From Diplocarpon mali (Eukaryota > Ascomycota > Leotiomycetes > Helotiales > Drepanopezizaceae): a DNA stretch of 42,284 bases. Both the position numbers and the translations under genes were made by a program. Location of the stretch: the NCBI GenBank assembly GCA_024741835.1, contig JAENRP010000361.1:1-42284 (forward strand), written 5' to 3'. Position 1 is the first letter of the stretch, and each line of letters opens with the position of its first letter. Under the pieces are notes generated by a model, which did no database searches, was not told the origin of the DNA, and saw only the letters and a list, made by a program, of their open reading frames with translations. Shown one piece after another: positions 22,601 to 32,924 of this stretch.

Positions 22601-25300
22601 AAATACTATTTAAACTAATTATAAAGAGCCTTGCTTAATAAGATCATCTTCTTCTTAGTAAGTAGGGAGATATTATAAAGGTATATAGTAGCCTTTATAA
22701 CCTTTGGCTAAAGGCTTGCTAAAAGCCTAGCGTAAATCCTTATTTTAATAAAGTGTTTAATCAACTCCTTTTCTATACGCTTTACGCTTTTATTTAATTA
22801 ATATATATAAGTAGGAGTAAGCTTTAAATCGATTCCCTCCTCTTTTACCTATCTTTAGTACTTTATAAAAGAGTCTTCCCTTAAGGAGATTATTAAAGTG
22901 TTATTATCTTGCTTAATCTTGCAAATAGAAAGCTTATATTAGCGTTTTACCTATGCTTTAAAGGCCTAAAGGACCTTTATAACTACGTCTCTGCCCTTCG
23001 ATCTTAGTAGGAATATCTAAAGTATACTACTATACTTATCCTTAATTAAAAGAACTTATAAGTAACTATTATATAAGTTGTTTAAAAAGTTAAAGAGATC
23101 TTAGGAGATCTTAAAGAAGGGCTTTGGAGATCGGTTCTTAAAGGTAGCGCAAGAAATAACTTACTTAGCAAATGCTACTATATATATAAGGCACTTTAGC
23201 CTTTATATTCCTTTGATCTTTACTCCCTTAGCGCACTTAATTAGCGCTTAAAGAGCCTTTGCGCTTAAGTAGCTAGCGCAAAGGTACTATATATATGCGT
23301 TATTATCCTGTACCTTAATAGGCGTATAGCTAGACTAGAACCTATTATAAAGCGTTATCTTAGCTATAAAGAACGCTATTAAGGTAGAGAAGTTATATTA
23401 AAGTATATTTAAAAGATCTAAATAGTTGATAGGCTTATATTTAAAGAAAATGAGATTATAGCAACGCTTTAATTAAGCTTGCTTTATAGAATCTGCAATG
23501 CTCTTAAAGCGTAAAGTGAGGTCTACCTTAGAGTATTAAAAATCCTTATTTGCAAAGAGCCTCTTTAAGATAATATTAGTAGTAAACTCCTTTATAATAG
23601 TAATATTGCGTAGCATTATCCTTATAGGAGAGCCGTTATACTATAAAAGAGAGTCTACTATATATCTATTACCTCTTCTAATAATTAGGAGTCTTGAGGT
23701 ACCTACTTTAATATATTGCTGCGAATCGCTAGAAGGCTTGAAGGTGCCTATAATAAGTAAATCCTTCGAATTAATGATATAAGTAGCTATGCAATTATTA
23801 AGAAGTATACTTAAGGAGAGCGAGTAGCGTTTTAGCTTAAAGAGGTAATAGACGTTGAACGATTCTTCAAAAGCGTTAAAGGCAAAGGGATCTATTATTA
23901 TAAAGACTAGTAAGTTCTCCCTTTTGCTTAAACCATCCTCTTTAAAGGCTAAAGCCTTTCCCTTGAATTTGTCAATTGCTATTACTATAATATTATTCTC
24001 CTTAAGTTATACTTAAAGACCTTTGAACTAGTCTCTTGCGTTTAACGCCTTTTATATTTATAGGACCTCCTTTCGCAAGGAGAGAACCTTTATATTTTCC
24101 TTGCGCCTATTTATAGCATATAATAGTTTCCGATAGTCCTAGGGCTTTTAATAGTAATTTATAGAGCCTCTATAAGGGCACTTAGGCCTAATCTCCCTTC
24201 TAGAGCTTATAAAGCGATTTCAGGAGCTATTCGCTAGAGCTTGCGAAGGGGTTTCGGCATCTAGGAGAGACTCTTAAGTAGTAAAAACTGCTAGTCCTTT
24301 ATTATTAATTGCTCTATTAGATTTAATGCCTACTAGGGCGCGGCTTAGCTGCATTAGGTCGTACTTATATAGGGTTCCTATTTGCTTATTAGTGATTATT
24401 TCCTCTTTTAAGCGAGTCGCCTAACTCGGATTAATCTTTATTATAATTGAATCTAAAAAGTTAATCATTCCTAGTCTCCCTTTAATCTTAGGAAGACTAT
24501 ATTATTCTGCTAAGCAGTATACCTCCTACTACTCCTGGATCTACTGCTAAGTATTAGTTCTCTTAGTCTTACCTTAGCATAGTATATTGCAGTACTAAAG
24601 CCTTATCTAAGACTGAATAGCCTTATCGGAAGGCGCAATATCATACTTTAAAATAGATACTAGGCCTTAGAGTAAGAGTTACTAGTTTATTAAATTAGTA
24701 TACGGGTTATTAGCAGTAGTTCTACTTATAAGAGTATTTCTATTAGGTATTAAGGAGGAGAGCTTCTTAGCTTGGATTTGTACTTAAGCTATCGCAGAAG
24801 CTAGAAGCGTTCTATCGACGGTCTTAAAGACTTATTCTAGTAGTAGTTTATAGTATTTGCGTTTAGTCTTCCAAGTCTCCTTACGCATAAGGTGCTCCTT
24901 TATTAAGATTTCATATTCGTCTTTAATATCTTTATAAGAAGCCTATAGAAGAGGAGCTTTTGACAGATCTCCTAAGGGAAAGCAGGCGTAAATCTATTCA
25001 GATAAAGTCGCTATATACTCTTTATACAACCTCGCGTATATTACGCAGAGGTTGGCCGTTTCTAATTCCTTAAGCTCCTATATAAAGGGAGCTTAAGGCT
25101 CAGTCTCTATAATTGACTTGAATAAGAGTCTCGGATCGGCAAAAATAGTAATATTATAAAGCTTAGTAAAGAATATATATTTACTAAACCACTTTACCTA
25201 AGAGGCAAAGGTATTAAAGTAAGGCTTAGAGATACTTAAAGCATTAGATATATTAAATAGAGTTTAATGAAAAGGTTAGGTATATAAATAAAGTTTACAA
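19690..25300 (-). pseudogene. gag-pol: Element D gag-pol (Ty1/copia)
   Basis: Reading right to left, gag lies at about 25230-24750 (ADPRLLFKSIIETEP, then YEILIKEHLMRKETWKTKRK). The protease is near 23810-23560, with INSKDLLIIGTFKPSSDSQQ and RLLIIRRGNRYIVDSLL. Integrase follows. RT at about 20860-20640 has LDRALYKLKDSLAL and FYINDI, that is FYVDDI with V-to-I and D-to-N changes. RNase H ends near 19990-19690 with NFLFKWNIYYNN, GSFXIIYLPIKEIYANRLIK and KFKSFIRLLNL, the standard copia terminus. Stops are mainly TAA/TAG. The gene makes the particle proteins and the enzymes for reverse transcription and integration; this copy is dead. Confidence 0.9.
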
Positions 25301-25435
25301 ATAAGGTTCGATCGAAAAATGGAAATTTGTTAATTGAAAATAAAGGTCCTTTAAGTTATTATAAATACTCGAAAAGTCGGTTAAGAGCTTAAAGGGCCCT
25401 TTAGCCGGTTGTATGCAAAGAGAAAGCATATTAAA

Positions 25436-25455
25436 GTGCTCATAGGGCTTATAAC
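25436..25455 (-). other. Primer-binding site of element D (half-tRNA-Met type)
   Basis: Directly inside the 5' LTR the minus strand reads GTTATAAGCCCTATGAGCAC. GGTTATGAGCCC is complementary to the anticodon arm of initiator tRNA-Met (GGGCTCATAACC). With one TG-to-TA change this gives GTTATAAGCCC. Priming from a tRNA cut in the anticodon loop is known for Drosophila copia and related elements. The same site occurs in C and in the TRIM-like element. Confidence 0.65.
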
Positions 25456-25652
25456 TATAGTACGGTCGGCTAGAGGGCCTTCATTAGGTCGCTTAAGAGG
25501 CTCGCAAAAGTAGGATAAGATGATTGATTATATTATTATCTAATATATATATGGTAAGAAGACTTCGGAAAGAAAAGGGAGAGTCTATAACTCAGCAGAG
25601 TCACGTGGAGGGTCTTCAGAATAAGTGGAGACTCCGCCCATTCTGCACGATA
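25456..25652 (-). repeat. Element D LTR (5' LTR of the minus-strand element)
   Basis: A 197-bp copy with a well-preserved right end (CCGCCCATTCTGCACGATA), followed by the AGGTT duplication. Confidence 0.95.
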
Positions 25653-25680
25653 AGGTTATAACAAAGTAGCGATTATCATA

Positions 25681-26315
25681 TTACTAAAAACAATAATCTA
25701 CTAACGATTCTACCCTTAATAAGTACCTATTTTAAGCACTAGGATTTCTAAGGTATAGATCCTTAGCCCCCTAAGGCCTAGAAGCCTTACCACCTGAAAT
25801 AGCGACCAAGTTGGCCTGCTCCTCTTAAGCTCGCACTTAAGCAAGAGCGGCTACGATCTCCTTTAGATTCGGTTTATTTAAATCACTAAGATCTAGATCC
25901 CTACTCTTTAAAGAGCCTTTAAAAGGCACCTATCTGCCCTTACTTTTTTAGCAACAGATATTATTAAAGGGAGCTTAAGAGCGGCCCTTAGCCGAGCTAA
26001 ATAGCCCCTTTATATATTAAAGGGAGCCGAGCACCTTAGCGCCTTAAGTCTTAAGACGCCTAAGGGTAGTATTGCCGCTTTGAATAGCGCACAATAGATC
26101 CTGCGAATAGTCAATTATTAATATTAGATAGATTCAAAGGCACTTATAGCTTACTAGGTATTCGCAAGGTCGATACTATAGCAAAGGGTATAAGCTTTAT
26201 TCAATTAGGCTAACTAAAGGGCATCTTAAGTCTTTAGGACTATAGAGATTTATATCTAAGTCTCCTTAAATAGGATTTAAGCTACCTTTTAGATCGCATT
26301 AACATTGCCGCTAAC
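25681..26315 (-). pseudogene. Antisense ORF of element B, function unknown
   Basis: On the minus strand, convergent with B's gag, one phase can be followed for at least 210 codons and ends in tandem stops (TAG TAA at 25686-25681). Recognisable stretches are IIDYSQDLLCAIQSGNTTLR, YIKGLFSSAKGRS and a C-terminal part with LNKPNLKEIVAALA, EEQANLVAISGGKASRP and RNPSA. Stops are mainly TAA/TAG at expected Gln or Trp positions. It probably extends toward 26690, but I could not fix the start. I recognise no domain; it is basic, moderately helical and lacks catalytic motifs. A purine-rich tract and an AT-rich TATA-like palindrome lie upstream. Antisense ORFs in the 3' half are known from some plant gypsy elements (Grande, RIRE2), but homology is not implied. 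Confidence 0.5.
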
Positions 26316-26752
26316 CTAAGTATCTTAAAGGATAATATACTTATCCTAAGCTTAGATAGGTATTTAAAATAGATATCTATTAAAGGTTATTAAAATATAA
26401 GGATATTAAAGGGCACTTACTAAGATATACTTTACCTACTGCGCAATATAGTAATTATACTTCTTAAAGGTAAGAGTATTAAACGCGTATATATGGCTAG
26501 TATTATTCTTACTAGCCTCCTTTCTTAATATTATACGCATATAACGTACGTATAGTACCTAAAAGGCCTTAAGCAAATCTTCTAGATTACATTTGAGCAC
26601 TATCTAAGTTAGTAATATATATATTAAAGGGAGTCGGCTAATAATCAGAGCACTTACTAATAATAATAATAGTATTAATAGGATGATATAAGATGAGATC
26701 TACTATAGGGTTAATTAACTTAGAAGCAAGAGGGGGAATCGACCTACTTATA

Positions 26753-26856
26753 AGAAGTGGGAGTTAGAGTTGAGAGATTAAGGAAGGAGGGAAGCTTGAT
26801 ATATATGCCTTTTTAAAGGCCCCTCTTTTCCCTTCTATAAATTATTATAATTTATA
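26753..26856 (-). promoter_or_regulatory. Promoter-like region for the antisense ORF of B
   Basis: On the minus strand an AT-rich inverted repeat (TATAAATTA, three bases, TAATTTATA at 26836-26856) is followed by a pyrimidine-rich run (rich in CCCTCCTTCC and CTCCCACTTC, 26794-26753). A TATA-like box and a CT-rich stretch before the start codon is a common fungal promoter layout. No expression evidence is available. Confidence 0.3.
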
Positions 26857-27214
26857 GCTATAGTGGATTACAACTCTAGATGACTTTTTAATAAAGAGTC
26901 TTAAACCTATTAGAACGTAACCAGACTATAATCGCACTACTATAAGGCTTAAATAAAAGACTTTAGATTGCTTCTATCACTTAAACACCTTTCCTTTCCC
27001 TCTTTACTATTTACCTTTATCTTTGCTATTCTACTTCCTATATACTGTCCTTATCACTTATTACACTTGCCTTTGCTATTAAGCTATTTGTCTTTACTAT
27101 TTTATTCTTTATTACTATTTGATTATTTGCTACCGATCTGCCTCCTTTATATACCTATTCTGCGTACTTCCTTATGCGAGTTGAAAAGGTCTTTTTAAAA
27201 GAAAGTACTGCCGG
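26857..27214. other. Noncoding 3' part of element B
   Basis: A pyrimidine-rich plus strand (26960-27130) contains a 76-codon ORF at 26968-27198 made only of Leu, Phe, Ser, Pro and Tyr-rich low complexity. It is not believed to be a gene. The bases directly before the right LTR are only weakly purine-rich (AAAAGAAAG). Confidence 0.45.
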
Positions 27215-27392
27215 TATTAGTACGCAGATTCTTATATAAGAGGCAAGCTGCCCTTATTCCTAGGGTTATCCTATATAGCTGTACCATATGCGATATAAGG
27301 GGTTTTGTATATATTTCGGACGGCTATTTAGCCGTCGGACTTCGGAAGGATATCTATATATAGCTAAGAGGGACTATAGGAAGGAGGACATT
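27215..27392 (+). repeat. Element B right LTR, first part (split by C)
   Basis: 178 bp matching the first 178 bp of the left LTR, ending in ACATT (27388-27392), the target duplicated by element C. Confidence 0.95.
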
Positions 27393-27604
27393 TGTTGCAA
27401 GTATGCCCGTCATATGTTTGTCACATGATCTGTCATATGACTTGCCACATGACTTAGTGGCAGCCCTTATTAAATAGCTTGTAATTAGAGAGCTCTTATG
27501 AATTAAGACATAAGATACCCAACATCGTCGTTTGCACCTCATACTTCTTCGTACCCTCTTCTAGTTTACTATCAAGTTTACTATCAGAGAACCTTATTGC
27601 TATA
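27393..27604 (+). repeat. Element C 5' LTR with E-box-like repeats
   Basis: A 212-bp LTR. Near its start CATATG/CACATG hexamers (CANNTG) occur at 27411, 27422, 27434 and 27446, spaced 11-12 bp. The 3' LTR is 240 bp because this block carries extra AT-rich copies. Confidence 0.93.
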
Positions 27605-27617
27605 GGTTATAAGCCCC
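27605..27617 (+). other. Primer-binding site of element C (half-tRNA-Met type)
   Basis: GGTTATAAGCCCC directly follows the 5' LTR. With one TG-to-TA change it equals GGTTATGAGCCC, the complement of the initiator tRNA-Met anticodon arm. Confidence 0.7.
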
Positions 27618-29066
27618 GTATGCTTATAAATAGCATTCGATAAAATTCCATCGATTAGAGTCTCCCTTATAAATGAAAAGGCTGATCGATATTTTAAGTT
27701 TTACTTAACTAATAACGTATAATAGCGTCATTTTAATAATAAAACAGTGGCTACTCCCCTTCTAGAGCGCTATATAATAATCTAAGCTTACGCAAGATTC
27801 GTTACTATAGCTGAATCATTAGGATTAATAGCTAAGATTACCAGCTTAATTGCTAAAAGTACTCTACTACTTAAATCACCTATTTTTAAAGGGACTAATA
27901 TATAGTACCTTAAATTCGAATTTAATAGTTTATCTCCTCCTCCTCCTCCTTCTCTACCTTCTCCTTTCGATAACTCTATATATAAATATATAAATAAGAT
28001 ATTATTATTGTCTTCGGCTGCCCTTAGCCTCCTTAAGTCTTAAAAGCTTAAAGGCGCAGAGGACTATAGCTAGTAGAGGAATAAGGTTTTGAACCTTATA
28101 AAGTCAAACGCCTTAACTATATATTTCTATATAAAAGCTAAAATATATACTCTACTTAAGGTTGACTTATAGGACCGTTCTATTACACTTAAGGAAAGGG
28201 ATAATTGGGTTAGATAGGAAGCTAAGGAATCTTAGATAAAGCTTGCTATTATACTTAATTATAAACTAGGCCTATTAGCTTATATAGAAGGCGATAAATC
28301 TGCCTTAGATATATGGAAAGCTCTTTAAAAATAGTACGAAGGATCTGGAATAGTGCTTGAATATAACGCTATATAGACCTATATTACTATTAAATATAAC
28401 AACTTTAATTTACTTAAAGCTTATATTATCGCCTTTAGGCTTTTAATTACTAAATTAGAAGCTCTCGACTCTGCCCCTCCCTTTTACTAGCACTTTATTA
28501 TATTTATTACTAGCTATTTTAATAAATGGCTTATTTAGGTAGATCGATAATACTCTAACCTTCGCTTAGCTATAGCAGCTGGATAAAAATCAGAGATTAC
28601 GCTTAAAGCTCTTATTAAAGATATTACTAATAAAGCTCGAGCCTTATAGAGTTTAAAAATGAATAGAACTGTCTTATATAATAATAAATCAGCTAGTAAG
28701 CCGCATTTCTCTAACTATAAGAAGTCAGAGAATAAAGGAGGTTTTAAAGACTTAAAGAAAAGCACCTTTAGGAATACTACTACCTCCTCCCCTAACTCCT
28801 CCTATCCTTATTATAAGTAACTAGAGCTATACTATAAGGCAGAAGATTGCTTTACAATTAATAAATCGAAAAGAGAGGCCTAGGAGAAGGATTTAAGGAA
28901 GAAGTACGTATTCTATCACCTTAAAGGTAAGGACGATAAGTCCTTGCTATTATTATTATCACTAAAAGGCAAGAAGCCTTTTAGGAAGACTTAGAAAGAA
29001 GACAAAGAGTTAGATAATGACCTTTTTAGGCATACTATGCTATTACTAACCCTAGGGCCAATTCTC

Positions 29067-29143
29067 ACTCGCGAGCCGGGCCTAGGACTTAATTCCGACT
29101 CTTCCCTAGGGCCAATTTCCACTCGCAAACCGGACCTAGGAGT
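29067..29143 (-). repeat. Two palindrome copies (reverse orientation) before the C protease
   Basis: 23-bp copies at 29067-29089 and 29121-29143, 54 bp apart, so in frame. They begin ACTCGCGAGCCGGG and ACTCGCAAACCGG and are read TREPGLG and TRKPDLGV. The intervening segment repeats CCCTAGGGCCAATT, so the unit and its spacer duplicated together. Confidence 0.85.
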
Positions 29144-30533
29144 CAGTTCTTCTACCTCCTGCTTCTTATCAAAATTGAGGAATTATTAGCTATACGATAT
29201 AGGTGCTAGTAAGCATATCTCTAATGATCTCTTTAAGTTTACTTCCTATACTACTTAAGATAATCTACCCTCCTTAAGTATAGTTAATAGATTTATTCAA
29301 CCTCTTAGTATTAGCACTTATAAAGTCAATGCACTTAAATCTAATAGAAAGGTATATATTCTTAAGTTAATTAATACTCTCTATATACCTTAATTACCTA
29401 TCTGCCTATACTTAAGTAGTAAACTTAATAAAATCAAAGGCTTTTATTAAAATAGTAAGCTATTCTTATCTAATAAGAAGGAAATTTGCACTATTAATAA
29501 TAATATATATATTAATAAGGAATAGTCTTCTATTAACTCCTTTAGTTATATAAGTGGATATGCTCTCTTAGCTACTATTAAAAATAGACCTTTTGATATT
29601 AAGCTCTAGCACTATCGATTAGGCTATGCTAGCTTATAAACGGTTACAAAGACCTAATCTATTATTATTAATATGCAGATTAAGGAAATAAAATCAAAGA
29701 AGACGCGAATCTGCGCTCCTTACGAAAAAGGCAGACCTCTCTAATATATTAATAAACGTTTAGCTCGCCCTCGACTTATAAAGGCACTTGATAAGCTATA
29801 TATTAATATAGTTCATTTGAAGCCAATTGGCCTTAATAGCTATAAATACGCTTCTATCTTTACTTGCGCAGCTATAATAGCTAAGTGGAAATAGACTTAT
29901 ATAAATAAATCTAATGCCTTTAAGGCAAATAAGAAGATGATCAGCCTTTTATAAACTTAATATAATTATATAATTAAGTGTTAGAGAACTAATAGAGGTA
30001 AGGAGTACTCTCTTATATAGATGCGAATACTTATAGAAAACCTTAGTATGATTTTAAAGGAATCTACTTTATATATGCTAGAATAAGATAGCAGATTGGA
30101 ACGATTAATTCGCATACTAATAGAAAAGTTGCAAATAGCTGTAATTGATTAAAATATCCCCTCCTTTCTCTAGCCTTACCTCCTTCTTTTAGTAATATAT
30201 ATTACTAATCTTACCGCCTTTAATATTCTTAGCAGCAAGATTTTATATAAGGTCTTTTAGGATAATATCGAGCCTAATAAGCTGCATACTCCTTTAGTCA
30301 AGCATCTTCGAGTACTAGGCTATTATATCTACGTGCTAATTGAGAAAGAAAGGCGAACTTAAAATAATAAACTCGCTTTAAGAGCAGAAGTAGGTACTCT
30401 TATCGGATTTGATAGTAGAAGTATCTATTAAATCTATATGCTATTGCAAATAGGTAAAAAGATTATTCGATTATCTTACGTTCGATTTGATAAAGACGGT
30501 CTAATTATAGAGCTATAATTGAGAGGTGATTTC

Positions 30534-30604
30534 ACTCTTAGGCCGGGACCGCGCGTCAATACTGACTCTTACGATGATTTTACTCCTAAGCCGGGACCGG
30601 GAGT
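30534..30604 (+). repeat. Two palindrome copies between C integrase and RT
   Basis: Copies at 30534-30556 and 30582-30604, 48 bp apart and in frame, read FTLRPGPRVN and FTPKPGPGVN. A short basic peptide KKRGRPPSLK follows downstream. The site is the flexible linker between the integrase C-terminal part and RT. Confidence 0.85.
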
Positions 30605-32392
30605 CAATTCTAATTTAGGAAAAGCTAAGCTTCCAACTTTAAAAAAGAGAGGAAGACCTCCTAGTTTAAAGAACAAGGCTTACCCTTAGCCTTCTGAGAA
30701 GAGAGCTACTTGCTCTATTGCTCTTAGATTTAAAGCTGATAACTCTAATAATAAGGAAGCCTATTTAAGCGCCTTCCAAATGGCCTTACTTGACTCTCCT
30801 TACCTAAATGACTTAAAAATAGTCGAATAAGCCTTCTCTTACGCTAATGCTAATAAATGGCGATCTGCGATCAACTTTAAGTATAATTCCCTCGCTTATA
30901 AGAATATATAAGTGGTAGTAAAACGCTTAAAACTCTTTAAAGACGATAGAGTACTTGGATTAAGGCTTATCTTTAAAATAAAAAGAGATTAAAATAGGGA
31001 AATCTCCTAATAGAAGGTCAGATTTATTATATAAGGCTATATATAATAATAAGGTTAAGATTATAATTAGATATTTGCTAAAGTATGCAAATCTGCGGTT
31101 TAAAAGATCGCAATTGCGCTTATAGTACTATATGACTTTAAGCTAAATCAATTTAATATTAAAATAGCTTTCCTTAATTTAAAAGCTAACTCTAATATTT
31201 ATATTAAGTTACTTCTTAGATTTACTTAAGATAAGGTCGTTCTTTTATCTTAAGAATACTATCTTAAGCTTCTTAAGGCCTTATATAGCTTAAAGCAATC
31301 TTTATAACTATAGTAAGAAAAGCTACGGTCTAAGCTATAAAAGCTCGATTTTCAACCTCTTAATATTAATAATTGCATATATATCAACTGCGCCTTTTGG
31401 ATTCTTATTATTACCTATATCGACGACTTCCTTATAATAGCAAAAAAGGGTAATATATATAATAAGTTTAAGAGAGATCTTCGCAACCTCTTTAAGATTA
31501 TAAGTAGCGAACTAGCTAACTACTTCTTAAGAGTATATATAATTAGAGATCGATAAAATAGTACGATCTCACTTTATTAAAACGCCTATATTAATAAGGT
31601 TCTTAAACGTTTTTATATAACTAATTGCAAGAGCGTACTAACGCCTTTTGCTAGTAGCTATAAAGTTCATATAGTCAAATTTGAAGGCCAAGCCACTCTA
31701 TAAGAAGTAAAGCTATACTAAGAGATCTATAGTTCTCTATAGTACCTTACGCACTATATGCGTTAGGATATATTATACTACTGCTCCATTCTTAGCAAAT
31801 TCCTTACTAACCCTTTGCTATAATATATAGCAGCTTTAAAACGAGTTTTATAATACTTGCAAGGAACGCGATTCTATTATACTACCTTCGGAAGTAAAAC
31901 AACTGACCTAGAGCTTTAAAAATTATATAGCTACTGCGATTCTAACTAAGTAAGTAATAGAGGAAGTAGAGCCTCTTATTCTAGGGCTATCTTCTTCTTT
32001 AATAATAGTATAATTACCACCTCCTTTAAGCGATAAACTATTATCGCTCTCTTATCTATAGAAGTAGAGTATATTACTATATGCAAATTCGTATAAGAAG
32101 CCTCTTAAATACGCCAGGTACTTAAGGAAATAGGCTATACTAGCGATAATGCTATTAAAGTCGAGATGATTTGCGATAACTAAGGAGCCCTTTATCTTAC
32201 CGAAAACCCTGAATATCATTAGAGAATAAAGCATATCGATATTAAGTTCTATTATATTCGGCAAGAGCTTTAGAAAGGCCATTTGGACCTTAAGTATATA
32301 AATACTAAAGATAACGCTGCTAACGGCCTTATTAAGAGCTTAAATAGCTCTAACTACGCCGCCTTTATTAAATTATTGAATATAAAGGTTCT

Positions 32393-32520
32393 GCACTTCG
32401 ATTAAGGGGTGATTTTTTTTTGCACCTTCTATTATAAGGTGATTTTTTTGCACTTCTATTAAGGGGTGATTTTTTTTTTACTCCTGGGCCGGGCCCGCGA
32501 GTTGATTTTGACTTACTAAG
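32393..32520 (+). repeat. Short repeats in the 3' UTR of element C, with one palindrome copy
   Basis: Three to four imperfect copies of TTAAGGGGTGATTTTTTT occur from 32402 to 32530, each like a small polypurine tract plus poly-T. Between the third and fourth lies the most GC-rich palindrome copy (32480-32502): ACTC, core GGGCC-G-GGCCC, end GAGT. Confidence 0.75.
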
Positions 32521-32531
32521 GGGTGGATTTC

Positions 32532-32568
32532 CTACTCTAGAGTAGAGCGCGCTAGCGAACTCTACTCT
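32532..32568. repeat. Perfect palindrome and inverted repeat in the C 3' UTR
   Basis: CTACTCTAGAGTAG (32532-32545) is a perfect 14-bp palindrome. AGAGTAGAG (32539-32547) is repeated inverted as CTCTACTCT (32560-32568), so two alternative hairpins can form. It could shape the RNA end or be a remnant of a small insertion. Confidence 0.6.
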
Positions 32569-32670
32569 ATTTCCCATATCTATAGGTTGATTTTTCATAC
32601 GAAACTGTAGATTATAATAAAAGTTATAATATCATATATATTACTAGCGAGTACCTTTAAAGGTCTCCCC

Positions 32671-32679
32671 AAAGGGGTA
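32671..32679 (+). other. Polypurine tract of element C
   Basis: AAAGGGGTA directly precedes the 3' LTR, the plus-strand priming site for reverse transcription. Confidence 0.75.
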
Positions 32680-32919
32680 TATTACAAGTATGCCCGTTAT
32701 ATATTTGTTATATAATCTATTATATAACACATTATATATATAATATGTTATATGACTTGCCATATGACTTAGTGGCAGCCCTTATTAAATAGCTCATAGT
32801 TAGAGAGCTCTTATAAATCAAGACATAAGACACCTAATATCGTCGTTTGCACCTCATACTTCTTCGTGCCCTCTTCTAGTTTACTATCAAGTTCACTATC
32901 AGAGAACCTCATTGCTACA
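32680..32919 (+). repeat. Element C 3' LTR
   Basis: A 240-bp LTR, 28 bp longer than the 5' LTR. The extra bases are AT-rich repeats of the ATATG-type block near its start. The remainder aligns with transitions. Confidence 0.93.
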
Positions 32920-32924
32920 ACATT

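Larger units (their letters stand above)
18100..25652 (-). mobile_element. Element D: Ty1/copia retrotransposon inserted in B
   Basis: A 7553-bp element with two 197-bp LTRs starting TGTGGTGCGG (TATAGTACGG on the right) and ending TGCACGATA, flanked by AGGTT at 18095-18099 and 25653-25657. Orientation is fixed three ways: a primer-binding site next to the right LTR, a polypurine tract next to the left LTR, and gag to RNase H reading right to left. It is longer than a typical copia because about 1.4 kb lies between the end of RNase H and the 3' LTR. Confidence 0.93.
27747..32405 (+). pseudogene. gag-pol: Element C gag-pol (Ty1/copia), one frame with point stops
   Basis: About 1550 codons stay in one phase from 27747 to TAA at 32403, so no net frameshift occurred. 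Gag: AESLGLIAKITSLIAKS and then YIEGDKSALDIWKAL. Protease near 29193: YDIGASKHIS, with DTG changed to DIG. GAG_pre-integrase: HYRLGYASL. Integrase: NIVHLKPIGLNSYKYASIFT, then TNRGKEYS. RT near 30830-31640: its active site YIDD at 31416-31427 is intact. RNase H ends near 32380: TENPEYH, HIDIKFYYIRQEL, NAANGLIKSL. In-frame palindromes sit at 29067 and 29121 (before the protease) and at 30534 and 30582 (between integrase and RT). The start is uncertain: the frame opens with GTG GCT ACT CCC and no ATG is nearby in phase. Confidence 0.92.
27393..32919 (+). mobile_element. Element C: Ty1/copia, best preserved element here
   Basis: A 5527-bp element with LTRs at 27393-27604 and 32680-32919 that start TGTTGCAAG (TATTACAAG on the right) and end TTGCTACA. 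It is flanked by ACATT on both sides. It has a primer-binding site, a single continuous gag-pol phase, a 3' UTR with short repeats, and an AAAGGGGTA polypurine tract next to the 3' LTR. As one of the two innermost insertions it is among the youngest, and its frame is broken only by point stops. Confidence 0.95.
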
